Assembly (NCBI RefSeq): GCF_026343125.1
Contig: NZ_JAPEMB010000001.1
Span: forward strand, 4,655,501-4,719,500
Length of the DNA: 64,000 bases
Reading direction: 5' to 3'
Origin: Streptomyces sp. NBC_00094
GTDB lineage: Bacteria; Actinomycetota; Actinomycetes; Streptomycetales; Streptomycetaceae
A program made the translations under genes and the position numbers. Of this stretch, positions 26,459 to 33,724 are shown in pieces (within the stretch, counting starts at the first letter, position 1; every line of letters begins with the position of its first letter). The notes beneath the pieces are model-generated. The model ran no database searches. It was not told the origin of the DNA and saw nothing but the letters and a program-made list of their open reading frames with translations.

Positions 26459-27802
26459 ATGGCCCAGACAACCGACCCGCCCGCATCCGAACTCCCGCCC
26501 ACCACGCGCCGGACGGGGGATGCGGGGGATGCGCCCGGCACCCCGCGTACCCCCCGTGTCCACCGCGCCTGGTTCGTCGCGGCGGTCACCTTCGTCACGA
26601 TCATCGGCGCCGCGGCCTTCGCATCCCTGCCGGGCCTGCTGATCGAGCCGCTGCACGGGGAGTTCGACTGGTCGCGCGGCACGATCGGCTTCGCCGTCTC
26701 GGTGAACCTCGCCCTCTACGGCCTGACGGCCCCGTTCGCCGCCGCGCTCATGGACCGCTTCGGCATCCGCCGGGTCGTCGCCGTCGCGCTGACGATCATC
26801 TCCGTCGGCTCCCTCCTCACCGTGTGGATGACGGCCGCCTGGCAGCTCGTCCTCTTCTGGGGCGTCCTCGTGGGCCTGGGCAGCGGCTCCATGGCGCTCG
26901 CCTTCGCCGCGACCGTCACCAACCGCTGGTTCGTCGCCCGGCGCGGGCTCGTCACCGGCATCCTCACCGCCGCCGGCGCCTCCGGGCAGCTCGTCTTCCT
27001 CCCGCTGCTCTCCTGGCTGGTCGAGCACCACGGCTGGCGCCCGGCCGCCGTCACCGTCGCGCTCGCCGCGCTCGCGGTCGTCCCCTTCGTCTGGCTGCTG
27101 CTCCGCGACCACCCGGCGGACGTGGGCCTCGCCCCGTACGGCGGGGAGTACGCCGACAAGCCCGCCCCTGTCACGGGCGCCGCGCGCCGGACCGTCACCG
27201 TCCTCCTCAAGGCGGCCCGCACCGGCCCCTTCTGGCTGCTCGCCGGCACCTTCGCGATCTGCGGCGCCTCGACGAACGGCCTGGTCAAGACGCACTTCGT
27301 GCCCGCCGCCCACGACCACGGGATGCCCGTGACGGCGGCGGCGGGGCTGCTCGCGGTGATCGGCGTCTTCGACGTCGTCGGCACGGTCGCCTCCGGCTGG
27401 TTCACCGACCGCTTCTCCGCGCGCCGGCTCCTCGCCGTCTACTACGCGCTCCGCGGCATCTCCCTCCTCTTCCTGCCGATGCTGCTCGCGCCCACCGTGC
27501 ACCCGCCGATGCTGTTCTTCATCGTCTTCTACGGCCTGGACTGGGTGGCGACGGTCCCGCCGACGATCGCCCTCTGCCGCGAGCACTACGGCGAGGACTC
27601 GGCGATCGTCTTCGGCTGGGTCCTCGCGTCCCACCAGGTCGGCGCGGCCGTCGTCGCCTTCGGGGGCGGAGTCGCGCGCGACGTCTTCGGCTCGTACGAC
27701 CTGGTCTGGTACGCCTCGGGGGCACTCTGCGCGGCGGCGGCCCTGATGGCCCTGGTCATCCGGCAACCCCGGCCGGAGCCGGGGTCCCTGGCGGGAGCAT
27801 GA
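26459..27802 (+). CDS. MFS transporter (OFA/monocarboxylate-like)
   Basis: 447 residues. A 45-residue Pro/Thr-rich cytoplasmic N-terminus precedes twelve helices. FASLPGLLIEPLHGEFDWSRG in the first loop and NRWFVARRGLVTGILTAAGASGQLVFLPL are typical of the oxalate/formate antiporter and monocarboxylate-type MFS branch, so the cargo may be a small organic acid. ATG at 26459 is the first good start; its ribosome site is weak. The toxin-antitoxin genes on the opposite strand end 14 nt after it. Confidence 0.9.
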   Translation: MAQTTDPPASELPPTTRRTGDAGDAPGTPRTPRVHRAWFVAAVTFVTIIGAAAFASLPGLLIEPLHGEFDWSRGTIGFAVSVNLALYGLTAPFAAALMDRFGIRRVVAVALTIISVGSLLTVWMTAAWQLVLFWGVLVGLGSGSMALAFAATVTNRWFVARRGLVTGILTAAGASGQLVFLPLLSWLVEHHGWRPAAVTVALAALAVVPFVWLLLRDHPADVGLAPYGGEYADKPAPVTGAARRTVTVLLKAARTGPFWLLAGTFAICGASTNGLVKTHFVPAAHDHGMPVTAAAGLLAVIGVFDVVGTVASGWFTDRFSARRLLAVYYALRGISLLFLPMLLAPTVHPPMLFFIVFYGLDWVATVPPTIALCREHYGEDSAIVFGWVLASHQVGAAVVAFGGGVARDVFGSYDLVWYASGALCAAAALMALVIRQPRPEPGSLAGA

Positions 27803-27815
27803 GGGCGCGTGGGGC

Positions 27816-28115
27816 TCAGCCGGCCTTGTCCAGCGGCTCGAACCCGACGTGCAGGCGCATTCCCAGCGCGACGGCGAGGCGTTCGAGGAGGGGCAGAGTG
27901 GGCATGGTCCCGCCGGCCTCGAACCGGGCGACGGCCGGTTGCCGGAGCCCGGCGACACGGGCGAGCTGTGTCTGGGACATGCCGAGTTCCTCCCGGCGCG
28001 CCCGCACCGCCCTCCCCAGCTCGAACCGGACCCGGGTCGCCTCGTAGGAGGCTCGGGCCTCGGGATGCTCCAGGATCTCCTCGCGCAGCCTGTCCCATTC
28101 CGTACGGTCGCTCAT
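27816..28115 (-). CDS. XRE-family antitoxin (HigA-like)
   Basis: 99 residues. A helical N-terminus (REEILEHPEARASYEATRVRFELG) precedes a Cro/C1 helix-turn-helix (MSQTQLARVAGLRQPAVARFEAG). It follows the toxin gene by 4 nt, with the toxin's GAGGGG tail serving as ribosome site. HigA-type antitoxins neutralise the partner nuclease and repress the shared promoter; the palindrome at 28462-28479 is the obvious binding site. Confidence 0.9.
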   Translation of the reverse strand: MSDRTEWDRLREEILEHPEARASYEATRVRFELGRAVRARREELGMSQTQLARVAGLRQPAVARFEAGGTMPTLPLLERLAVALGMRLHVGFEPLDKAG

Positions 28116-28119
28116 CGAG

Positions 28120-28464
28120 TCACCCCTCGTCGACGGTGTGTTCCTGCGCGACGCACGCCGCCCACGCCCGCACGGCCCGGTCCAGTTCGGCGGCTTCGTG
28201 TTGCCGGGTCTTCCGGAAGACGGTCAGCAGGATGATTCTCCGGCCGGAAGCGATCCAGTACGTGACACGGACCGAGCTGCCGTCCAGATGGAACCGGAGT
28301 TCTCGGACCTTGCCGGACAGCTGCCTGGTGTACGGCTCCCCGAGGTGCACGCCGTGATCGGCGAGCAGGTCGACGTAGAACGCGACCGTACCGCGGTGGC
28401 TGTGGGTGAGTCCGAGGAACCACTTCTCCACCTCCGGCTCAAGTTCGACATGGCCCCATGACAT
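28120..28464 (-). CDS. RelE/HigB-type toxin (Gp49-like)
   Basis: 114 residues. GKVRELRFHLDGSSVRVTYWIASGRRIILLTVFRKTRQ is the core beta-sheet and basic active-site region of the phage-derived Gp49/HigB mRNA interferases; the Arg, Lys and Tyr residues there fit the family. It cleaves mRNA on the ribosome when free of antitoxin. Gene order toxin-antitoxin is typical of higBA rather than relBE. The ATG lies inside the upstream palindrome and has no ribosome site; CATAAC 9 nt upstream could be a -10 box, implying a nearly leaderless message. Confidence 0.9.
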   Translation of the reverse strand: MSWGHVELEPEVEKWFLGLTHSHRGTVAFYVDLLADHGVHLGEPYTRQLSGKVRELRFHLDGSSVRVTYWIASGRRIILLTVFRKTRQHEAAELDRAVRAWAACVAQEHTVDEG

Positions 28465-28479
28465 AACAAGGACGTTATG
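28462..28479. promoter_or_regulatory. toxin-antitoxin operator CATAAC-N6-GTTATG
   Basis: Perfect 6-bp half-sites (28462-28467 and 28474-28479) around AAGGAC. The palindrome spans the toxin start codon and the putative -10 box on the minus strand, well placed for autorepression by the antitoxin. Confidence 0.75.
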
Positions 28480-28561
28480 GCGAGCGTACTCCGTCCGGGC
28501 GTCGATCGCCGGGGAGTACCCGAAAGGGTGAGAGTCGCGCCGAAGGGCGGGTGAGGTGTCC

Positions 28562-29170
28562 CTACGCGCTGAACCGCCCGAACCGCCCCCGGTGGAAGAG
28601 CAGGGGGTCCCCGGGCTCCGTCGCGCCGAGTGCGTCGACCCGACCCACCACGATCAGGTGGTCGCCGCCCGTGTGGACGGCGGTGATCGCGCAGTCCAGC
28701 CAGGCGGGGGAGCCGGGCAGGAGGGGGGAGCCGGTCGTCGGTGCCGGGGTCCAGTCGACGCCCGCGAACTTGTCGGCCCCGCTGACCGCGAAGGACCGGC
28801 ACAGCTCGCCCTGGTCGGCCCCGAGGATGTTGACGCAGAACGTGCCCGCGTCCGCGATCCGGGGCCAGGTCGTCGACGTACGGGCGACCATGAAGGCGAC
28901 CAGGGGTGGGTCGAGGGAGAGCGAGGCGAAGGACTGGCAGGCGAAGCCCGCCGGGCCGTCGGCGTCGAGGGCCGTGACGATCGTGACCCCGCTCGCGAAG
29001 TGACCGAGGACGCGGCGGAATTCGGCCGGGTCGACGGGCGGTCGCTCGTCCTCCCGTACCGCGCGCAGTACCGGTCGTGGCAGTGGTTCGACGGCCGTCG
29101 GCGAACCGGCCGCTCTCAGGTGTCGGACGGCGGTGGCCGCCATCCCCGCGTGTCCCATCACACCGACCAT
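28562..29170 (-). CDS. flavin reductase family protein
   Basis: 202 residues. The flavin reductase (HpaC-like) domain begins at about 55: FRRVLGHFASGVTIVTALDADGPAGFACQSFASLSLDPPLVAFMV, then RIADAGTFCVNIL and HTGGDHLIVVGRV. These FMN/FAD reductases supply reduced flavin to two-component monooxygenases. The first 50 residues are an extension; ATGs at 29170, 29158 and 29143 are possible starts. A CTGAC-type operator lies 6 nt before the first ATG. The FAD monooxygenase at 36209 belongs to a different class, so its oxygenase partner is unknown. Confidence 0.87.
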   Translation of the reverse strand: MVGVMGHAGMAATAVRHLRAAGSPTAVEPLPRPVLRAVREDERPPVDPAEFRRVLGHFASGVTIVTALDADGPAGFACQSFASLSLDPPLVAFMVARTSTTWPRIADAGTFCVNILGADQGELCRSFAVSGADKFAGVDWTPAPTTGSPLLPGSPAWLDCAITAVHTGGDHLIVVGRVDALGATEPGDPLLFHRGRFGRFSA

Positions 29171-29175
29171 TGAAG

Positions 29176-29190
29176 CTGACGGTTCGTCAG
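29176..29190. promoter_or_regulatory. operator CTGACGGTTCGTCAG
   Basis: Perfect CTGACG-N3-CGTCAG dyad immediately upstream of the flavin reductase gene, same motif as the acyl-CoA ligase and DoxX operators. Confidence 0.75.
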
Positions 29191-29195
29191 ATAGG

Positions 29196-29235
29196 AAGCC
29201 CCCGGGGCGACGGACGAGCGTCGCCCCGGGGGCTT
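29196..29235 (-). terminator. 17-bp perfect hairpin after secreted protein gene
   Basis: AAGCCCCCGGGGCGACG (29196-29212), a 6-nt loop and its exact complement (29219-29235). Lies 24 nt past the stop of the 1194-residue secreted protein and separates it from the flavin reductase operator. Confidence 0.85.
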
Positions 29236-29258
29236 CCGGGGTGGAGGGGGCAGGAGGG

Positions 29259-32200
29259 TCAGCCGAGGACCGCCGAGGTGGCCCGGGTCCACGCGACCCC
29301 GGAGTAGTGACCGGTCCGGTGGGCCGTGACCCGCACAGTGATCTTCGCCCCGCGCTGCGCCGACGTCAGCGTGAGCCAGGACTTCGTGGCTCCGCTGACG
29401 GCCCGCCCGTTCGCGTACCACTGGTAGGCGTACGAGGTCGGCGCCGGCGTCCAGGTCCCCCGGTTCAGGCTGAGCGTGCGCCCGACCCTGACCGTGCCCG
29501 TGGTGTACGGGGCGGCGGTCGCCCGCGGCGCGTAGCCCGTGCCGACGGTGTACCCGGCGGTCGTGTAGGCCCCGCTGTAGTGCCCGGTCCGGTGGGCCGT
29601 CACGGTCACCGTGAGCTTCTTGCCGAGGGTGGACGCGACGGGCACGTACGTCGACGAGGTGGCCCCGGAGATCGCCACGCCGTTGGCCCGCCACTGGTAC
29701 GTGAACGACGTGGGCGCGGGAGACCAGCTCCCCACCACGGCCGTCATCTTGTTGCCGACCCGCGTGGAGCCGGAGACGTACGGCACCTTCGTCGGCTTGG
29801 GCGCGACGCCCTTGACCACGGCGGCCCCGCTGGTGGCCGTCACGACGGGGTGACCGGCCTTGCGGGCGGTCACCGCGAGCGACAGCTGCTTGCCCTGGAG
29901 CGTGGAGGGGATCGTGTACGTGGAGGCCGTGGCCCCCGCGATCGCGACGCCGTTGGCCCGCCACTGGTACGCGTACGACTCGGCCGCAGGAGTCCAGGAA
30001 CCGGCGCCCGCCGTCACCTTGCCGCCGACGACGACGGTGCCGGTGATCTTGGGGGCGGCGGTGTTCCGGAGCGGGGCGACGACGGTGACGGTGCCTCGGG
30101 GGTACCCGTAGCCGTGATACGGGGACACTGTCACGTTCAGGGGACCGAGCGGGGCGTTCGTCAGGTCCAGGGAGACCTGCATGCTCCGCCGGTCGGGGGC
30201 GACGGAGACCGTCGTCGACCACGCGCGGAAACTCGCGGTCGTGTTGGCCAGGAAGACCACGTCCTGCTCGTGCAGGGCGGTGCCGGTGACCGTCATCGTG
30301 ATCTTGCCCTTGGCGACCGTGGCAGGGCCGACCGTGCCGATGGTCCGCTCCTCGGACCCGCACAGCCCCCGTTCGCAGGTGAACTCGGCCTTCATCGCCG
30401 TGGTGGCCTGAGCGGGCGCTTCGGGCAGCCCGATCACGAGCGTGCTCGGCTGGGGCGTCCTCTCCGTGTCGCTCGGCAGGCGGCACGAGTAGCTCTGGCC
30501 CGCGCTGGAGAACTGCCCTTGGCAGCCGTTGACCAGGGGTGAGCCGCGGTACAGCCAGGGGGTCGGCATCTGCTCGAAGGTCCCCGCCGGTGTGAGCTTC
30601 AGGGCGAACATGTCGCCCGCCGCCGTCGGCAGCACCGCGCACACCGCCGTCTTCTGCTCGGACAGGGTGCCGACCAGCGGCCCGAAGCCGTAGCTGACGT
30701 TCGGGACCTTGACGCACTCGGGCGCGGGGCCGGAGGCCGTGCCGATCCGCAGGGCGTCGAGGCGGTAGGCGGGCGCGGGCGTCTCGTCCTCCCGGACCAC
30801 GACGAGCGCCTGGTAGCGAGTGGAGCCGGTGACCGCGCATCCCTTGGTGAAGTAGCCGCAGAGACCGTCGCCGTTCGCGTCGTACACGCCGAGCCGTGCG
30901 GAGCTCCGCACGTCGCGAGCGTTCAGGTGCAGGGTGTCCCGTGCGTCGGCGGTCGTCACCTGGTGGCACAGGAAGGTGCCGGGCGTGGCCGGGACACCGG
31001 CCGTGGACGGGCCGCCGACCGCGGTGGCCGGGGTTGTCACGCACCCGAGCGCGGTGGCGGTGACGTCCCGACGGGTCAGGGCGAACTCGGCGGGGACGTC
31101 GTCGCCCTGGACGAGCACGGTGTGCGCGAGGCCGGGCGTCAGGTTGCACGTGGTCCAGGAGTTGTAGGTGCCGACCGTGCAGGCCTGCCTGCCGTTCGCG
31201 TCGAGGACGCTGACCGTGGCGTTCGACGTGCCCGCGACCCTCTGGATCTGCATGAGCTCGCGCGCCGAATGACCGTCCGCCGGAATGGTCAGGCAGTCGG
31301 CGAAGACGCCCTCGCCGGTCCGCACGCTCATGCGGGTCGGCTTCGTCGTGAAGTCGCCGGGCAGGAAGGTTCGGCAGTCGCTCGGGGCGTCCGTGCGATG
31401 GACGACGAGCCCGTAGCCGTCGGCCTCCGCGTACGGGTCCCTCTTGGCGACGAGCGCGCGGTACGGGGCGGTGCCGCCCAGAGCGCACGTGCCGTCCGTC
31501 AGGTCGCCCTCACAGAAGGCGGTGCCGTTCGCGTCGACGACGGTGACGTCGGCGGCGCGGTCGGTCAGGACGGCGACGTGCGCGTCCTGCGGCACCGGCA
31601 GGTGGAGACAGCCCACGGAGCCGGGCGCGCCGAACGTGCTCCGGTGGGTGACGGCGAGCGGGACGCCGCTCACGCAGCCTTCCGGTGAGGCGAGGTCCAG
31701 GACGCGCACGGCACGGTCGGTGACGACGGTGTACGGGACGCCCGCGTCGAGCGCGCAGGTCTTCTCGTACGCGCAGGCGGTGGTGCCGTCCGGCGCGTAC
31801 ACCTCGACGCCCTCGGTGGCCATGTCGCCGATCCGTACGTCGTACCGGCCGGTGGCGGCGGGGGTGAACGTCCGGCATCCGGTCTGTGGTGCGGCCTCGG
31901 TGGGCGCGGTGCCGTACGCGTTCACGTGCGCGGCCGCGCAGCCGACCGGGTTCGACAGGCGCCGGACCGTGAGGGTGTACGGGGCGGCGGAACCGTCCGA
32001 GGCGTGCTTGACGACGGCCAGGACGCGGTAGCCGGCGGAACCCTCGGGCAGGACGCAGCCGACACTGCCGTCGGCGTTCCAGGGCGGGCAGATCCGCTTG
32101 CCGGAGTGGTCGGTGATCCAGTACTGGTCGGCACGCGGGAGTTCGGCGGTGATCCGCTCGCCGGGGGCGGCGGTGAAGGCGTGGCAGACGACGCCCAGCG

Positions 32201-32843
32201 GCCCGACGCCCTGACCGGTCGCCGGGGCCGTGTCGTAGCCGGTGCCAGGGACGCCCGGGCAGCCCGGGGCGGGCATCAGCGGGACGAGGGAGACGCCGCT
32301 CTCCTGGGTGCTCCAGTCACTGTTGTAGAGCTTGAGCGTGTACGTCCCGACAGCGAGCTCGCACCAGGAGTCCCGGTAGGCGAAGTTCTCGCACACGACG
32401 GGGGTCTCACCGGAGTACAGCGACGGGTACGCGTGCTGGTTGGAGTAGAGCATCCGGTGCAGGCCCGGCTTCTCCACGGTGACCGTGAAGCAGGCGGTGC
32501 CGCGCCCCTCGACGGTGGCGCTGCCGGCCGCGTCGCCGGGGTCGCCCAGCGAGGTGAGGGGGAGGGCCGGGCAGGGGGTGGCCGTCTCTGTGGGGTCCGG
32601 CGTCGGGTCGACGGTCGGCGTCGGGTCCGGCGTCGGGTCGGTGGTGGCCGACGGCTCGGGCGCGGGCTCGGACGGAGCCTGGGCGACCGGGGTCGACGTC
32701 GATGCGGTCGGCGCGGGCGTCGCCGCGAGGGCCGTGCCCGTCGGGACCAGTGTGCCCAGGAGGGCCGTCAGCAGGGCCGGGACCAGAAGAAGGGATCTTC
32801 CGGATCTTCCGGATCTTTCGCGCGAGCGCGCGGAGTTGGGCAT
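29259..32843 (-). CDS. large secreted protein with C-terminal Ig-like repeats
   Basis: 1194 residues. The signal peptide (MPNSARSRERSGRSGRS, a Leu/Ala/Val core, ALAA) ends near 40. A Pro/Thr/Ser linker with TPDP repeats follows to about 95. Residues 95-900 hold a series of roughly 90-110-residue beta domains, each with two or three Cys (for example PVVCENFAYRDSWCELAVG; GTAFCEGDLTDGTCALGG), probably disulphide-bonded. The last 270 residues are three Ig-like repeats of about 90 residues, each with the core W(T/S)PAPTSYAYQWRANG and GATASTY, common in actinobacterial surface proteins. No catalytic motif and no sortase signal. ATG 32843 has GGGGGAACGG upstream. Probably a cell-surface binding or adhesion protein. 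Confidence 0.88.
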   Translation of the reverse strand: MPNSARSRERSGRSGRSLLLVPALLTALLGTLVPTGTALAATPAPTASTSTPVAQAPSEPAPEPSATTDPTPDPTPTVDPTPDPTETATPCPALPLTSLGDPGDAAGSATVEGRGTACFTVTVEKPGLHRMLYSNQHAYPSLYSGETPVVCENFAYRDSWCELAVGTYTLKLYNSDWSTQESGVSLVPLMPAPGCPGVPGTGYDTAPATGQGVGPLGVVCHAFTAAPGERITAELPRADQYWITDHSGKRICPPWNADGSVGCVLPEGSAGYRVLAVVKHASDGSAAPYTLTVRRLSNPVGCAAAHVNAYGTAPTEAAPQTGCRTFTPAATGRYDVRIGDMATEGVEVYAPDGTTACAYEKTCALDAGVPYTVVTDRAVRVLDLASPEGCVSGVPLAVTHRSTFGAPGSVGCLHLPVPQDAHVAVLTDRAADVTVVDANGTAFCEGDLTDGTCALGGTAPYRALVAKRDPYAEADGYGLVVHRTDAPSDCRTFLPGDFTTKPTRMSVRTGEGVFADCLTIPADGHSARELMQIQRVAGTSNATVSVLDANGRQACTVGTYNSWTTCNLTPGLAHTVLVQGDDVPAEFALTRRDVTATALGCVTTPATAVGGPSTAGVPATPGTFLCHQVTTADARDTLHLNARDVRSSARLGVYDANGDGLCGYFTKGCAVTGSTRYQALVVVREDETPAPAYRLDALRIGTASGPAPECVKVPNVSYGFGPLVGTLSEQKTAVCAVLPTAAGDMFALKLTPAGTFEQMPTPWLYRGSPLVNGCQGQFSSAGQSYSCRLPSDTERTPQPSTLVIGLPEAPAQATTAMKAEFTCERGLCGSEERTIGTVGPATVAKGKITMTVTGTALHEQDVVFLANTTASFRAWSTTVSVAPDRRSMQVSLDLTNAPLGPLNVTVSPYHGYGYPRGTVTVVAPLRNTAAPKITGTVVVGGKVTAGAGSWTPAAESYAYQWRANGVAIAGATASTYTIPSTLQGKQLSLAVTARKAGHPVVTATSGAAVVKGVAPKPTKVPYVSGSTRVGNKMTAVVGSWSPAPTSFTYQWRANGVAISGATSSTYVPVASTLGKKLTVTVTAHRTGHYSGAYTTAGYTVGTGYAPRATAAPYTTGTVRVGRTLSLNRGTWTPAPTSYAYQWYANGRAVSGATKSWLTLTSAQRGAKITVRVTAHRTGHYSGVAWTRATSAVLG

Positions 32844-32920
32844 TCCGTTCCCCCCGGAGCGGCAGTGTGTGGCATATGCACGTCCCACACTACGGGCGGC
32901 CCCGGGCTCCGGTCGCGCGA

Positions 32921-33709
32921 CTATTTCCCCTCGTACCGCGCCTCCCTCCGCTCCACGAAACTCGCCACCCCCTCCTGAGCGTCCCGCGTCGTCATGTTGA
33001 GCTCCTGGGCCGTCGCCTCCGTCGCGAAGGCGGCCGTGCGGTCCCCGTCCAGGGACGCGTTGACCAGCTGCTTCGTCAGGGCGAGCGCGCGCGTCGGACC
33101 CTGGGCCAGGCGCTCCGCCCATTCCCGGGCCGTCTTCTCCAGGTCCTCCGCCGGGACGACCCGGTTCACCAGGCCCATCTCCTTCGCCTCCGCCGCCGGC
33201 ACCGCGTCGCCGAAGAACATCAACTCCTTCGCCCGCTGCGGCCCGATCAGCCGGGGGAGGAGATACGCGCCGCCGCCGTCCGGGACGAGTCCCCGCCGTA
33301 CGAACACCTCGATGAAGCGTGCCGAGTCCGCCGCGAGCACCAGGTCGCAGGCGAACGCCAGATGCGCCCCGATCCCCGCCGCCGTGCCGTTGACCGCCGC
33401 GATCACCGGCTTCTCGCAGTCCAGTACGGCCCCGATGAACCGCTGCGCGCCGAGCCGGATCATCCGGGCCACGTCCCCCGCCACCCGCTCCGCACCGGAC
33501 GACGGCGCTCCCCGCAGGTCCGCGCCCGCGCAGAAGCCCCGGCCCGTCGCCGTGACGACCACCGCCCGGACCTCCGGGTCGGCGGAGGCCTCGGCGAGCA
33601 GGGCGATGATCCGCTCCCTCTGGTCCCAGGTGACCGCGTTCATCGCCTCGGGGCGGTTGAGCGTGATCCATGAGACGCCGTTCTCGACGGCGTGGAGGAC
33701 GTCGGTCAT
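32921..33709 (-). CDS. enoyl-CoA hydratase/isomerase family protein
   Basis: 262 residues of the crotonase fold. Oxyanion-hole segments GRGFCAGADLRG (about 56-67) and VNGTAAGIGAHLAFACDLVLAAD (about 106-128) are intact; the second catalytic acid region RRGLVPDGGGAYLLPRLIG is also present. It adds water to, or isomerises, an unsaturated acyl-CoA such as the product of the two dehydrogenases at 15.7-17.7 kb. It follows the acyl-CoA synthetase gene by 15 nt, in the same operon, behind the operators at 35982-36020. Confidence 0.92.
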   Translation of the reverse strand: MTDVLHAVENGVSWITLNRPEAMNAVTWDQRERIIALLAEASADPEVRAVVVTATGRGFCAGADLRGAPSSGAERVAGDVARMIRLGAQRFIGAVLDCEKPVIAAVNGTAAGIGAHLAFACDLVLAADSARFIEVFVRRGLVPDGGGAYLLPRLIGPQRAKELMFFGDAVPAAEAKEMGLVNRVVPAEDLEKTAREWAERLAQGPTRALALTKQLVNASLDGDRTAAFATEATAQELNMTTRDAQEGVASFVERREARYEGK

Positions 33710-33724
33710 CGGTGCTCCTCTCGA

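Noticed and set aside
29259..32843. Polymorphic toxin or adhesin with toxin tip
   Set aside because: The C-terminus is Ig-like repeats with no toxin domain, and no small immunity gene follows.
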